Of a stretch of 64,000 nt of DNA, positions 9,522-18,952 are shown piece after piece. The notes beneath the pieces were generated by a model. It did not search any database, had not been told where the DNA came from, and was given only the letters and a program-made list of their open reading frames with translations. A program made the translations under genes and the position numbers. Origin of the DNA: Pseudomonadota bacterium (GTDB lineage: Bacteria > Myxococcota_A > Polyangia > Polyangiales > Polyangiaceae); NCBI GenBank assembly GCA_023423895.1, contig JAFAER010000245.1:44631-108630 (forward strand). The letters run 5' to 3'. Every line of letters begins with the position of its first letter. The first letter of the stretch is position 1.

Positions 9522-10541
9522 CTACGGCGCGCCGGACGCGCGCCGGACGTCCTCGCGGACATCGAGGGCGAGCGCACAACTGTCGAGCCCGACCGCGTAC
9601 GTCGCCTTCCGCGCCGGCGTGATCCAGCCCGGGTCGACGACGTGGCGGGCTCGGAGAAGCACCTTCGCCGAGGGTAGATCGACGAGCGCGACGCGAACGG
9701 CGTGCGGGCGCTCGCCGTCGAGCTCCGTCGGACCGGCTCCGTCGCCCGGCTCGTCGATCACGGCGAGGAGCAGCGTGGATCTGGCCGCCTGTTTCGCATG
9801 CTCGATCGGAGCGCGTTCGAAGTCCGCGCGCAGGCGCGCGAGCTCTCGTGCGTCTTCGCTCGCCTGGACGCGCTCGGCCCACTCCGGTTGGAGGAACGGA
9901 AGGCCCATGATCGCGTCGTTCAGCGGGCGAACGTTCGTCGTGCGGCTCTCGACGTTCCGGCCGCCCGCATAGGCGATCCGGACCTTGTCGAGGAGCGCGG
10001 GCTCGGTCCGTGTCGCAGGCGGGTCGACGAGGCAAACGACGACGGCGTCTTTCGTCGAGGCGCGTGCCGCGGCGGCGACGGCCTGCGGGCTCACGAGCGC
10101 GTCTACGGCGCCTCGCACGTAGACCATGGGCCGCGCGAGGGTCTCGGCGAGCTTGCCGGGGCCACGCAGCTCGGCGTCGACGAGATCGCCCTCGTACGGA
10201 CCGGAGAGCTGCGTCAGCCATGTTTCGATGCGCGGCACCGCCTGGGTGTCCTCGGCGGAGATGGACTCTCGCTGGACGCGCACCGACTCGAGGAGGCTCG
10301 CGCGCGCTTGCACGAGCGCGCGTTGGCTCTCGCGGCGGAAGACGATGAAGTTGTAGATCGCGAAGGCGACCGTGAGGACGAGCACGAGGCGCGCGATCGA
10401 GACGAACCTCCGCATCCGCACGGAGGACGTCCGCGGGGCACGGTGCGCATCCGCGGGCTGGAGCTTCCGGCCCGTGACGCTCGCCTCGATCCGCGCGGCG
10501 AGCGCGGGAGACATCTTGGAGGTCGTGAGGAAGGTCGGCAT
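9522..10541 (-). CDS. single-pass membrane protein of unknown function
   Basis: 339 residues with one clear transmembrane helix (about 46-66, LVLVLTVAFAIYNFIVF) preceded by a basic cytoplasmic segment. A coiled-coil-prone stretch (about 68-95) follows, then a soluble domain of about 240 residues facing the periplasm. No family was recognised. It starts 12 bp after the stop of the MutS-like ATPase gene and so is probably co-transcribed with it. It converges on the large lipoprotein gene with a 51 bp gap. Expressed residues look like a genuine protein: normal hydrophobic spacing and a well-formed anchor, unlike the Arg-rich antisense frames around it. Confidence 0.55.
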   Translation of the reverse strand: MPTFLTTSKMSPALAARIEASVTGRKLQPADAHRAPRTSSVRMRRFVSIARLVLVLTVAFAIYNFIVFRRESQRALVQARASLLESVRVQRESISAEDTQAVPRIETWLTQLSGPYEGDLVDAELRGPGKLAETLARPMVYVRGAVDALVSPQAVAAAARASTKDAVVVCLVDPPATRTEPALLDKVRIAYAGGRNVESRTTNVRPLNDAIMGLPFLQPEWAERVQASEDARELARLRADFERAPIEHAKQAARSTLLLAVIDEPGDGAGPTELDGERPHAVRVALVDLPSAKVLLRARHVVDPGWITPARKATYAVGLDSCALALDVREDVRRASGAP

Positions 10542-10553
10542 CGCGGTCGACGC

Positions 10554-12266
10554 TCATCCTCGCGTGCGGGAAGGAGGCACGCCCTGCGTCTTCCGCTCGA
10601 TGAGCGAAAGAAGCTGCTCGCGGGTGACACCCAGCCGCGCCGCGGCGTGGCTCGCGAGCGACGTCTGGGCGACGCCCGGCACGAACTGGTACGTCGGGCG
10701 ATCTCCGGCGCCGAGCTCCACTTGCAGGTACCGCAGCGCCTCGATCGAGCGCTCCCGCTCGAGGCGCGCGGCGAAGGCGAGGAAGTGCGTCGTGATGAAC
10801 GCCTGCGGAGCGAGCTTCGACAACATTCCGACGACGAGCTCGAAGATCTCTTCGCCTTCGGACGGGTTCGTCCCGGAGCAGAGCTCGTCGAGGATCACCA
10901 TCGCGCCCGGGGGCAAGCGCTCGAACAGGTCGCGGATCCGGAGCAGCTCCGTGCCCAGACGTCCTTCCGTCTGATCGGCGCGCGTCTCCTCGATGAGCGA
11001 GACGACGAGCCCCGTCGACAGAGCGAGCGATGCCGCACGGGCAGGCACGAACAGCCCGCACTGCGCGAGGACCTGTGCGAGCCCGAGGGATTGCAAGAGG
11101 CGTGTCTTGCCGCCCGAGTTCGGTCCGGTCACGAGGACCGTGGTCTCGTGCCGGTCCGTCTCGAGATTGCAGGGCACGGGTTTCACGCCGTGGGCGAGCA
11201 ACAGTGGGTTGAACAGGCCCGTGAGCCGCCTCGGCTCGTCGGCCGCGACGAGCTCCGGCAGACACACGGACAACCCGGACTCGAGCGCAGCGTCGCGGAA
11301 CCCGAGGACGCCGAGATAGAGCTCGAGGTCGCCCACGAGCTGCACGAGCGCGACGAGCTCGTCTTTGATGCCTTCGAAGACGGCGTCGATGAGCCGAGCC
11401 ATCACCTCGCCGTCGCTGAACTTGAAGCCTCGTACGTAGAGCTCGAGCTTCGACAGCCACCGGCGCCAAGGTGAGCTGACGAAAGGGTTCTGGTCGTCTT
11501 CCTGGATCGAGAGGACCTCGAATCCGCGGATGCGTCCGTCGGCGCCGACCCGCACCTTCAGGTTCATCGTCGCGAGGCGCTCGTCGTAGCGGAGGAGATC
11601 CGCGAGCGACTGGTAAGGCTCGCCATCACGGACGCGACGCCCGAACGCGGTGAGCCGCGAGAGTCCCGAGCGCGCCGTGACGAAGCCTTCCGCCGCGCAG
11701 TCGATGATCTCTTTGACGAGCTGCAGGATTTCGAGCTGCCTCCGGTTGACGTCCCACTTGCCTGCGCCGGTCGCGCCCTCGAGCGCGGACCGGAACGTGG
11801 CGAGCTTCGAGTACAGCCGCTCGAGCTCGTCGCGCAGGTGCGGCGCACTCACGAGCTCACGGAGGATCTTGCGGCGATGGTGGAGGATCGCCGGATCGGA
11901 GGGCGGGTGGGCGAGCACCTTGAAGAGGTGCTTCGCCGAGATGGGAACGCGATCTTGCCCGGCGACCCTCACCTTCAGGCAGAGGCTGACGAACTGCTGG
12001 AGGAAGAGATCGGCGGCGAACGACCCTGGCTCCCAGCTCGACGGCGCCATCCGTGCGTTGTCGAGCGCCTCGGTGAGCGCCCCGCCGGAGACGCCGCTGG
12101 CGAACGCGAGCGAGACGGCGAGCGTCGTGCTCTCGGCATCGATCCGGAGCGTCGGCTCCGGACCGAGCAGATCGGGGACGAACACGAGCTCGCGGTCGAC
12201 CAAGGGCGGCTCTGCCGCCGCGTGCCGCTCACCGGCCTCCGCAGGAAGGATGCTCACCACAACCAT
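10554..12266 (-). CDS. MutS-family (domain V) ATPase
   Basis: 570-residue protein ending in a MutS-type ABC ATPase domain. Walker A is TGPNSGGKT (about residues 379-387), Walker B VILDELCSGTNPSEG (about 456-470), and an H-loop-like ITTHFL follows. The N-terminal part contains a helical core and clamp-like region but no MutS mismatch-recognition domain (no FxE motif) and no C-terminal Smr nuclease, so it is neither MutS1 nor a complete MutS2. Proteins of this kind are annotated as MutS-related and usually lack a known role; DNA-junction binding or remodelling is inferred. The next gene (one-helix membrane protein) begins 12 bp downstream. The upstream SWIM gene ends 103 bp away on the same strand. 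Confidence 0.7.
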   Translation of the reverse strand: MVVVSILPAEAGERHAAAEPPLVDRELVFVPDLLGPEPTLRIDAESTTLAVSLAFASGVSGGALTEALDNARMAPSSWEPGSFAADLFLQQFVSLCLKVRVAGQDRVPISAKHLFKVLAHPPSDPAILHHRRKILRELVSAPHLRDELERLYSKLATFRSALEGATGAGKWDVNRRQLEILQLVKEIIDCAAEGFVTARSGLSRLTAFGRRVRDGEPYQSLADLLRYDERLATMNLKVRVGADGRIRGFEVLSIQEDDQNPFVSSPWRRWLSKLELYVRGFKFSDGEVMARLIDAVFEGIKDELVALVQLVGDLELYLGVLGFRDAALESGLSVCLPELVAADEPRRLTGLFNPLLLAHGVKPVPCNLETDRHETTVLVTGPNSGGKTRLLQSLGLAQVLAQCGLFVPARAASLALSTGLVVSLIEETRADQTEGRLGTELLRIRDLFERLPPGAMVILDELCSGTNPSEGEEIFELVVGMLSKLAPQAFITTHFLAFAARLERERSIEALRYLQVELGAGDRPTYQFVPGVAQTSLASHAAARLGVTREQLLSLIERKTQGVPPSRTRG

Positions 12267-12369
12267 CTAGCGCGTGCGAGACACGGAGACCCTGCAAAAG
12301 TTCCCGCGCCCGAGCCCGATGAGCCTCGATCGAGCCCGACCGACGGAACGGCGGCGCTGGCGGGGCGCT

Positions 12370-14370
12370 TCAGTCGAGCGCTGCTTCCCGTGTCAACTCG
12401 AGCCTGACGGCAGCATCGAGCCAAGTGCGGGCTGCGCCGGCGTCGCCGCCCTTTGCGGCGTCACGGAGAGCGATGAGGCGTCGACGCGCTCCGCCGAGGC
12501 CCACCGCGCCGAGCGCATCGGCCGCGTGCGTCGCGCGGTCCGCGAATCCTGCACGGAGATGGGAAAGCCCGTCGTGCAGCGCTTCCTCGAGCAAGGTCGA
12601 TGCGAGGACGACGGCGGCGTGGAGCGGGGGCTCCTGCCGTGGGGCCAGAAGCGGAAGCTTCTCGACGATCGCCGGCTCGGTCTCGAGGTCCGGCACGACG
12701 ACCCGATCGGTGACGATCGCCGTCGGATCGATCTCGAGGCCGCGCGGTCCGAGGCGTATGTCGCCGGCGACGAATCGCGGCGTGGACTGGAGCGCCTTGG
12801 CGATCGCGTCCAGCGCAGAGGGCCCCGTGCGGGAGTGCTGGCGGACGAGATGGATGGCTCCCGTGATGCCCGTCTCGGGATCCGTGCTCGCGAGGACGGC
12901 GACGATCTCTTGATCGCCCGGACGGTACGCCACCTCGCGGACGGCGTCGGGCTCGAGGGCGAGCACCTTCATCTGCGAAGCAAGAGTGCGGGGACGAAGC
13001 AGCCGCGGAGGCCGCGATCGCACGTCCTCGGCCAGCGCGCTGAAGCTCTTCACGCGAAGGCTCGCCGGCAAACACTCCCAGTCGCCCGAAGACGGCGCGA
13101 CCGACGTCTGCCCCGTGCGCGTCGTCCCGAGCGAGAGCGCGTGGTTCGCGTGGCGCTTCGCGGCGCGCGTCACGAGCTGCCCGCGAGCGAGCGCGCCGAG
13201 CGTGATCCGCCCCGTGATGACGCGACGGGCGAGGGCGGGCCCTTCTTCCGGCTCTGCCTTCTGATTGGAGCTCGTCGCCGCAGGCGCGGGGAAGGCGCGC
13301 GACGCGACCAGGACGACGCCCGAGTCCGGATCGGCGAGGTAGACGCTCGCGTCACGACGATCGCCGTCGGCCTCGACGCGTGCCCCGAGCGACACGAGCC
13401 GCACGTGGTCGAGCAACGTCTCGCGAGCCTCGTCGCTGCCGAGGACGAAGCGGCTCGGCAAAGCTCCACCGCGGCTCGCCGCGCGTGCGCGCGCTTCGAG
13501 GCTCGCGAGCAAAAAAGCCGCGTCCGTCGTGCGGTACCGGGCGCTCCGTGAACGGTAGGCCTCGAGCATGATCTCGAGCTCATCGACGATGGCGCCGGGC
13601 CAGAGGAGCCCCGCCTTCGTCAGGCCGGCGCGCACGCGAGCGAAACGCGCCTTGTCGACGTCGCCGAGATGCGCGACGCCTTCGACGACGACGTGCTCGG
13701 CGAGGCGCAGTGCGTCCTCGAGCGGCGCGGCGGTCCCCGCGGCGACCGTCCCCGGCTTCGTCCCGAGCTCGATGGTGCACGGCGGCGGCGTCGTGTTCGC
13801 GTCCGCCTGGCGGAACGCCCACGCGGCGACGACGACGTGCTCACACGCGATCGCGGCCTGGCAATCGCACCGCGCATATGCGAGGTCGCGAGGGACGTGG
13901 AAGCGCACCGCACACGTCGGCAAACGCGCCTCCGGGGTCGCCCCGCCTTCGAGCTCGACGACGATGCCCGTGCGCACCATCGTCTGCGCGCGCGCGAAGA
14001 CCCGCTTGCCGACGAGGGAGAGGAGCTGCTCGTCCGTGAAGCACGACGGCGACCACATCTCCACGACGGGAGCGGGCGCAGCGTCTCCTCTCGAGGCGTG
14101 CCACGCGGAGTACGCCAGGACGACGGCGACGCGATGCCGGCATACCGTCGTCGAGCCGCAGGAGCACGACGCGTCGCGCAGCGGGATCCCCGGCGGGATC
14201 TTCGTGACGATACCGTCCTCGAACGTGCCCGTGACTGTGCCGGCGTCGTCTTCTTCGAGCTGCGGACCTTTGCCTGCCTCGATTTCGCGTTGTGCGCGCT
14301 TCACGAGGCCGAGGTTCGCCAGCGCAGCGACGCTCGCCGGCGTGAGCGCGAGCAGGTCCGCACGGCTCAT
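12370..14370 (-). CDS. SWIM zinc-finger protein with two SWIM motifs
   Basis: 666 residues. Two SWIM zinc-binding motifs (CxC-xn-CxH) are visible: Cys69/Cys71/Cys77/His79 (CSCGSTTVCRH) and Cys168/Cys170/Cys176/His178 (CDCQAAIACEH). The remaining 480 residues are alpha/beta with no recognised enzyme motif. SWIM domains bind DNA or proteins. The start ATG at 14370 overlaps the VWA gene's stop as ATGA, and the open frame extending further upstream lies inside the VWA gene. It is the last member of the tightly linked MoxR-DUF5682-VWA-SWIM set, so a role as substrate- or DNA-binding adaptor for the ATPase complex is inferred. SWIM proteins recur next to MoxR/VWA genes in many bacteria. Confidence 0.75.
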   Translation of the reverse strand: MSRADLLALTPASVAALANLGLVKRAQREIEAGKGPQLEEDDAGTVTGTFEDGIVTKIPPGIPLRDASCSCGSTTVCRHRVAVVLAYSAWHASRGDAAPAPVVEMWSPSCFTDEQLLSLVGKRVFARAQTMVRTGIVVELEGGATPEARLPTCAVRFHVPRDLAYARCDCQAAIACEHVVVAAWAFRQADANTTPPPCTIELGTKPGTVAAGTAAPLEDALRLAEHVVVEGVAHLGDVDKARFARVRAGLTKAGLLWPGAIVDELEIMLEAYRSRSARYRTTDAAFLLASLEARARAASRGGALPSRFVLGSDEARETLLDHVRLVSLGARVEADGDRRDASVYLADPDSGVVLVASRAFPAPAATSSNQKAEPEEGPALARRVITGRITLGALARGQLVTRAAKRHANHALSLGTTRTGQTSVAPSSGDWECLPASLRVKSFSALAEDVRSRPPRLLRPRTLASQMKVLALEPDAVREVAYRPGDQEIVAVLASTDPETGITGAIHLVRQHSRTGPSALDAIAKALQSTPRFVAGDIRLGPRGLEIDPTAIVTDRVVVPDLETEPAIVEKLPLLAPRQEPPLHAAVVLASTLLEEALHDGLSHLRAGFADRATHAADALGAVGLGGARRRLIALRDAAKGGDAGAARTWLDAAVRLELTREAALD

Positions 14371-15503
14371 GGCTTGACCTTCTCGGCGATGAACCCGACG
14401 AGCTCGCCGGGCGTCATCGCGCCGACATGGGCTCCGACCTGTACGAGCTTCCGCGCCGTGTCCTTGTCGTAGGAAGGGTTCGCCTGCTCGTCGAGCGCCG
14501 CGAGGCCGAGCACGATCGCTCCGGACTCGCAGAGCGCCTTCACGGCGCGGATGAGGGGATCGGTGCTCCCGCCTTCGAAGAAGTCGCTGATGATCACGAC
14601 GATCGAGCGCCGCGGAGATTCGACCAGCCCGGCCCCGTACGCGACCGCCTTGCCGATGTCGGTGCCGCCGCCGAGCTGCACCTTCATCAGGACCTCGACG
14701 GGATCCGTGACCTGCGCGGTCAGGTCGACGACCTCGGTGTCGAAGATGCAGAGGTGCGTCTTCACGCCGGGAAGGCCCCACAGGCACGCGGCGGTCACGG
14801 CGGCATGAATGACGGAGCCGAGCATGCTGCCGCTCTCGTCGACGAGCAGGATGACCTGCCACTTGTCACAGCTGCGTCGTGACCGAGAAAAGAAGACCGG
14901 CTTTTCGATCGCGAGCCGCTTCCTGGTCTTGTCCCACCGTCCGAGGTTCGAGCGGACCGTCAGCTTCGCGTCGAAGTTGCGCGCCAGCTTGAACGTCGAA
15001 CGCCGCCGTCGACGAGCGCCCGAAAAGCTCGTCCGGACGTTGCGTGCGAGCTTCTCGATGAGCCGTCGAACGACCTTGGCGATCAGGTCGCGCGCGAGCG
15101 CGAGGACCTCCGGATTCATCAGGTGCTTCGTCCGGAGCACGGCCTTGAGGAGCGTCTCGTTCGGCTCGACGCGTGCGAGGACCTCCGGATTCGTGACGAC
15201 GTCGTGGATCTCGTATTTCTCCACGGCGTCCCGCTCGAGGCGTTCGATCGTCTCTTTCGGGAAGAGGCGGTGGACCTCGTCGAGCCAGGCAGGCACCGTG
15301 AGCTGTGACTCGTCGAGGCTGCCGCTCCGGTCGCGAAGGTCCCGTCCCTGGAGGGCCGCATCACGGTCGTAGAGCCAGCCGAGTGCTGCATCCGCCGCGA
15401 GGTCGTCTGCGCTGAGGTTCCCACGCCCGCCGAAGCCGCCGGTCGACGTGCTCCCCAGCATGAGCCGCCACCGCGCGAGCGCCTCGTAGTCGATCTCGGT
15501 CAC
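14367..15503 (-). CDS. VWA-domain (CoxE-like) protein, MoxR partner
   Basis: 378-residue cytoplasmic protein. The N-terminal 200 residues are helical and basic. A von Willebrand A domain follows with the metal-ion-dependent adhesion site DESGS at 222-226 and the later MIDAS Thr in GGGTDIG. VWA proteins with an intact MIDAS typically recruit substrates to MoxR AAA+ ATPases, as in RavA-ViaA and MoxR-type metal chaperones. The start is GTG at 15503, overlapping the DUF5682 stop by 4 bp (GTGA), and its own stop overlaps the SWIM start by 4 bp (ATGA). These overlaps imply fixed stoichiometry with the neighbours. Confidence 0.8.
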   Translation of the reverse strand: MTEIDYEALARWRLMLGSTSTGGFGGRGNLSADDLAADAALGWLYDRDAALQGRDLRDRSGSLDESQLTVPAWLDEVHRLFPKETIERLERDAVEKYEIHDVVTNPEVLARVEPNETLLKAVLRTKHLMNPEVLALARDLIAKVVRRLIEKLARNVRTSFSGARRRRRSTFKLARNFDAKLTVRSNLGRWDKTRKRLAIEKPVFFSRSRRSCDKWQVILLVDESGSMLGSVIHAAVTAACLWGLPGVKTHLCIFDTEVVDLTAQVTDPVEVLMKVQLGGGTDIGKAVAYGAGLVESPRRSIVVIISDFFEGGSTDPLIRAVKALCESGAIVLGLAALDEQANPSYDKDTARKLVQVGAHVGAMTPGELVGFIAEKVKP

Positions 15504-17836
15504 GACGTCTCCTCCGTTCGCTCGACTCTCTCTGTGCCCGAATCGAGCGCGTCGCCGAGCCCGAACCGCCGTGCGAGCTCGTCGACGTCCGCGTCGATCT
15601 TCAGCCCGGACATCGCGACGTCGGCTCCGACCTCCAGCTTCACGAAGCGGCGTGCGTCGCCGACGTCGCCGCCATGTAGCCCGAGCACCTGCCGGGCGAT
15701 CGTCTCGCGTTCGCGCGGCGGGAACCAGGCGAACGCCATTCGCAGCGAAGGGATCGCGACGAGGAAGTCCTCGCGGGTCATCGGCGAGACGAGCCCGTCG
15801 ACGACCGTGAGGAGGCCCGGCGTACGCAGCACTTCTTCGCGGGCGAGCGCGAAGACGCCGGCGAGAAAGTCTCCGAGCGTCTGCGGTCGACCGGCGCTCT
15901 TCACGGCTCGAGCGGCCTCGGTCTCGTCGATCGTGCCGGAGACTGACCAGAGGAAGCCGAACGCCGCACCACGTACGGGCGCCGCTGCTTCGTGATCGGC
16001 GGCGCGCCGCTGCATCACCGCCTCGGCGCGCAACCCGTCGAGCCCGAGCTTCCGACCCGAACGCCGGAGCGCATCACGCAGGGCGAGCGCGCCTTTGACC
16101 TCGGCCTCGCCGGCGTCGCCTCCGATGCCCTCGAACAGCCAGAGCCCCCGGTCGAACGCAGCGCTGATGGCCTCTCCGACGAGCGGCGCGTCTTTCGCGC
16201 CGAAGAGGACGTCGTGCTCGTGGAGGGCGACGAGATCCGCGAGGCCTTCGCCGAGCTCGGCGAACGACGCCTCGACACCGGCGGCGCGCCGCGCTTCGTC
16301 GGCGAGGCGCGTGGCGAGCGAGCGGATCCCGACGAGCGCCGCCTCGCGGAGGTGCCTCGCGAGGACGGCGACGCCGCGCGCCGAGCCGATCGACTCTTCG
16401 AGCCGCGCGGCGGCGGCCGCCTCGAGCGTCGCACCGTACGCCGCGGCCTCGATGAGGGCCGGCTCCTGCTCGATCGTTCGTCCGACGTTCCAGACCTCGG
16501 TGAGCGCCGTCCGGTCGCGATCGAACGTCGGCTCTTGCACGAGCGCGATCCCGGGGATCCGGAGGACGCGAAGCCGGTGCAGGACGCGGCTCGCCTCGAT
16601 GCCCGCGGCGTCCGTCAGGATCACGGTGATGTTCCGTGCCTCGCGCTGGAGCTCGATCCCCACGCGCGCGAGCTCGTCGAAGGCGTCCGGAACGAGCGGC
16701 GGCAGCGGCGTCCCCTCCGCGAGCTTCCCGATGCGTTCGCCGGAGAATGCCGAGACGATCTCGACGAGCATCGGATCCGTCCCGCGCATCAACGTGCCTC
16801 GCCGATTCCACGGCAGCGGTGCGTCGAGGGCATCCTTCACGATGGCGGCGGCGAGCCCGTCGAGCACGTCGACGCGCGCGAGCTCCTCGTGACCGCGGAG
16901 GGTCTTCAGCCCCTGCGCGAGCGTCATGGCTGCAATGGCGTCCGCGGGCGAGACGCGCTGCTTCTTCTTCCGGAGATGCCGGATCGCCTCGAACAACATC
17001 TGCTCGCCCGCGGCATCGGCGCCGTCCTGCCAGAGCCGCTGGTAGAACTCGGGGGACGGCATGCCCGACTCGTAGCCGACGAACGCGTCGAGCCGGTGGA
17101 ACGAGTACGGCACGAGATAGCTGCCCGTGCGGATCGCCCCGTCTCGGCTCGGCACGTCGGGCCGGCGCTCCTCGGTGAGGGGCTTCCACGCCTCTGCGAG
17201 CACGGGGGCGTGATAGCCGCCGCAGACGACGACGACGTCGCTCCGGTCGCCGTCTCCGGCCTCGTGCATCGCCCACGCGATCCAGCGGCACATGTAGGCC
17301 TCGCGCGTGACGTCGCGTCCGAGCGCCTCGTCTCCTTCGCGGAGCTCGCGGAAGTAGGTCTCGAGCCGCTCCTTCAACGCCGGCATCGGGACGGGCTGCT
17401 CGAAGAGGTGGTCCCACAACGCGTCGGTGTCTTCGATGCCCAGTCGCTCGCAGAGCGCCTGCATGCGGAGGCTGGATCGCGTGTGGCGATCCGAGTAGCG
17501 GTTCTCGACATCGAGGAACGCGGCATCCCAGGCGGGAAGGTCGACGAACAGCGCCTCTGCCTTCACCGCGCGCGCTTCGGTCAGCGCGACCCACTCGGGC
17601 GAATACGCGCAGAACGGCGACCAGCTCGCGTGGTGGAGGTCCTGGCCATGCGCGTAGCTGAAGATCGCGATCGGTAGCGTATGTCCTTCCAGGAGCAGCT
17701 CGTCGATCCGACCGTTCATGTCGGCGGGGCCCTCGATCAGGACGAAGCGAGGCCGCAGCTCTCGGATGACGTGTGCGACGAGACGCGCGCACGCCGGGCT
17801 GTGATGCCGAACGCCGATGACGTGAAGCCTGGCCAA
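15500..17836 (-). CDS. DUF5682 family protein
   Basis: 778-residue protein beginning with GVRHHSPACA near residue 8 and IEGPAD near residue 34, hallmark features of DUF5682. The conserved HH and E resemble the active-site signatures of the EreA/ChaN/TIKI-type superfamily, which suggests hydrolase or metal-dependent chemistry, but that is inference. The rest is largely helical with no transmembrane segment. It starts 9 bp after the MoxR ATPase stop and overlaps the VWA gene by 4 bp. DUF5682 genes are repeatedly seen beside MoxR, VWA and SWIM genes, so the product is probably the effector or substrate-processing part of that complex. Confidence 0.75.
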   Translation of the reverse strand: MARLHVIGVRHHSPACARLVAHVIRELRPRFVLIEGPADMNGRIDELLLEGHTLPIAIFSYAHGQDLHHASWSPFCAYSPEWVALTEARAVKAEALFVDLPAWDAAFLDVENRYSDRHTRSSLRMQALCERLGIEDTDALWDHLFEQPVPMPALKERLETYFRELREGDEALGRDVTREAYMCRWIAWAMHEAGDGDRSDVVVVCGGYHAPVLAEAWKPLTEERRPDVPSRDGAIRTGSYLVPYSFHRLDAFVGYESGMPSPEFYQRLWQDGADAAGEQMLFEAIRHLRKKKQRVSPADAIAAMTLAQGLKTLRGHEELARVDVLDGLAAAIVKDALDAPLPWNRRGTLMRGTDPMLVEIVSAFSGERIGKLAEGTPLPPLVPDAFDELARVGIELQREARNITVILTDAAGIEASRVLHRLRVLRIPGIALVQEPTFDRDRTALTEVWNVGRTIEQEPALIEAAAYGATLEAAAAARLEESIGSARGVAVLARHLREAALVGIRSLATRLADEARRAAGVEASFAELGEGLADLVALHEHDVLFGAKDAPLVGEAISAAFDRGLWLFEGIGGDAGEAEVKGALALRDALRRSGRKLGLDGLRAEAVMQRRAADHEAAAPVRGAAFGFLWSVSGTIDETEAARAVKSAGRPQTLGDFLAGVFALAREEVLRTPGLLTVVDGLVSPMTREDFLVAIPSLRMAFAWFPPRERETIARQVLGLHGGDVGDARRFVKLEVGADVAMSGLKIDADVDELARRFGLGDALDSGTERVERTEETS

Positions 17837-17845
17837 TGCGAGCTC

Positions 17846-18952
17846 TTACTTGCCGGGGATCCGGTGGCGGGCCTCGTGGTACGCCTTCCAGTGCTGGCCT
17901 TCACGCCGGGAGACGCGCTGCTCGAAGTAGCGGCGGAGGCGCTTCAGATCGTCTTCGTTGCTCTTCACGGCGGCGCCGACGAGGCACTCCACCAGATCCG
18001 CCGGCGTCGGTCCCTGCGTGAGGAAGTAGCCGCGCACCCCGACCGCATGCGCGACGCTGACCGCCTCGGCCGTGCTCATCGCCGTCGTGAGTCGCTCCAT
18101 GGCCTGGCCATCCGTCGTCTCCCCGGAGCGAAGCTCACGAAAGGTCGTGACGAGCAGCTCGAGGATGTCGTCCGGGAGCGGCTTCGCGACGCCCGAGCGC
18201 TCGAGCAGCCGGCGCGACTCTTCACGCACGAGGGCCATCTCCGTCTTCATGTCGGGGATCGGGAAGACGGTCTCGAAGTTGAAGCGTCGCTTGAGCGCAG
18301 CGCTCATCTCGTTGACGCCGAGGTCGCGCGTGTTGGCCGTCGCGATGACGTTGAAGCCGTCGCGCGCGAAGAGCATCGCATCCTCACCCTCGAGCTCGGG
18401 GACCGCGAGCACGCGATCCGAAAGCGCGGCGAGCAGCGAGTCCTGTACCTCGAGCGGGCAGCGCGTGACCTCCTCGAAGCGCACGATCGAGCCTTCCTTC
18501 ATCGCCTTGTAGAGCGGCGAGGGGACGAGCGCGCGCGGCGTCGGCCCTTCTGCGAGGAGGAGCGCATAGTTCCACGAGTACTTGATGTGGTCCTCGGTGG
18601 TGCCCGCGCTTCCCTGGATGGTGTGCGTCGAGTTGCCGCTGACGGCCGCGGCCAGCAGCTCGCTCAGCAGCGACTTCGCGGTGCCGGGTTCACCGACGAG
18701 CATGAGGCCACGGCCGGTCGCGAGGGCGACCATCGCGCGATCGACGAGAGACGGGTTCCCGACGAACTTCTGCCGGATCTTCTTCTTCTCGTCGCCGAGG
18801 ATGAACGTGCGGACCGCTCGGGCAGACATCTTCCACCCCGGAGGCTTCGGCGCATCGTCGCCCTTGCGCAGGCGAGCGAGCTCGTCCGCATACGTCACCT
18901 CGGCAGGCGGTCTTTGCAACCCAGCCTTCGCCTCGCTCTTGCCTTCGGCCAT
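17846..18952 (-). CDS. MoxR-family AAA+ ATPase
   Basis: 368-residue AAA+ ATPase of the MoxR/RavA type. Walker A is GEPGTAKS (87-94), the Walker B position is IVRFEE (156-161, with Glu-Glu in place of the more common Asp-Glu), sensor 1 is NVIATAN (201-207), and an Arg-finger-like ALKRRF follows. MoxR proteins form hexamers that remodel or activate partner proteins with a VWA adaptor. The ATG at 18952 was chosen because the longer frame runs back into the divergent transporter gene. It is the first gene of the minus-strand set, and its start codon lies only 24 bp from the start of the divergent SLC13-type gene, so both promoters must overlap or one gene must be leaderless. Confidence 0.85.
   Translation of the reverse strand: MAEGKSEAKAGLQRPPAEVTYADELARLRKGDDAPKPPGWKMSARAVRTFILGDEKKKIRQKFVGNPSLVDRAMVALATGRGLMLVGEPGTAKSLLSELLAAAVSGNSTHTIQGSAGTTEDHIKYSWNYALLLAEGPTPRALVPSPLYKAMKEGSIVRFEEVTRCPLEVQDSLLAALSDRVLAVPELEGEDAMLFARDGFNVIATANTRDLGVNEMSAALKRRFNFETVFPIPDMKTEMALVREESRRLLERSGVAKPLPDDILELLVTTFRELRSGETTDGQAMERLTTAMSTAEAVSVAHAVGVRGYFLTQGPTPADLVECLVGAAVKSNEDDLKRLRRYFEQRVSRREGQHWKAYHEARHRIPGK

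Noticed and set aside
9325..11469. 714-codon minus-strand frame
   Set aside because: Very Arg-rich and overlaps the better-supported MutS-like and membrane protein genes in another frame.
14367..18952. Methanol-dehydrogenase maturation cluster (Mox operon)
   Set aside because: No dehydrogenase, cytochrome or PQQ genes nearby; MoxR and VWA alone are common in many systems.
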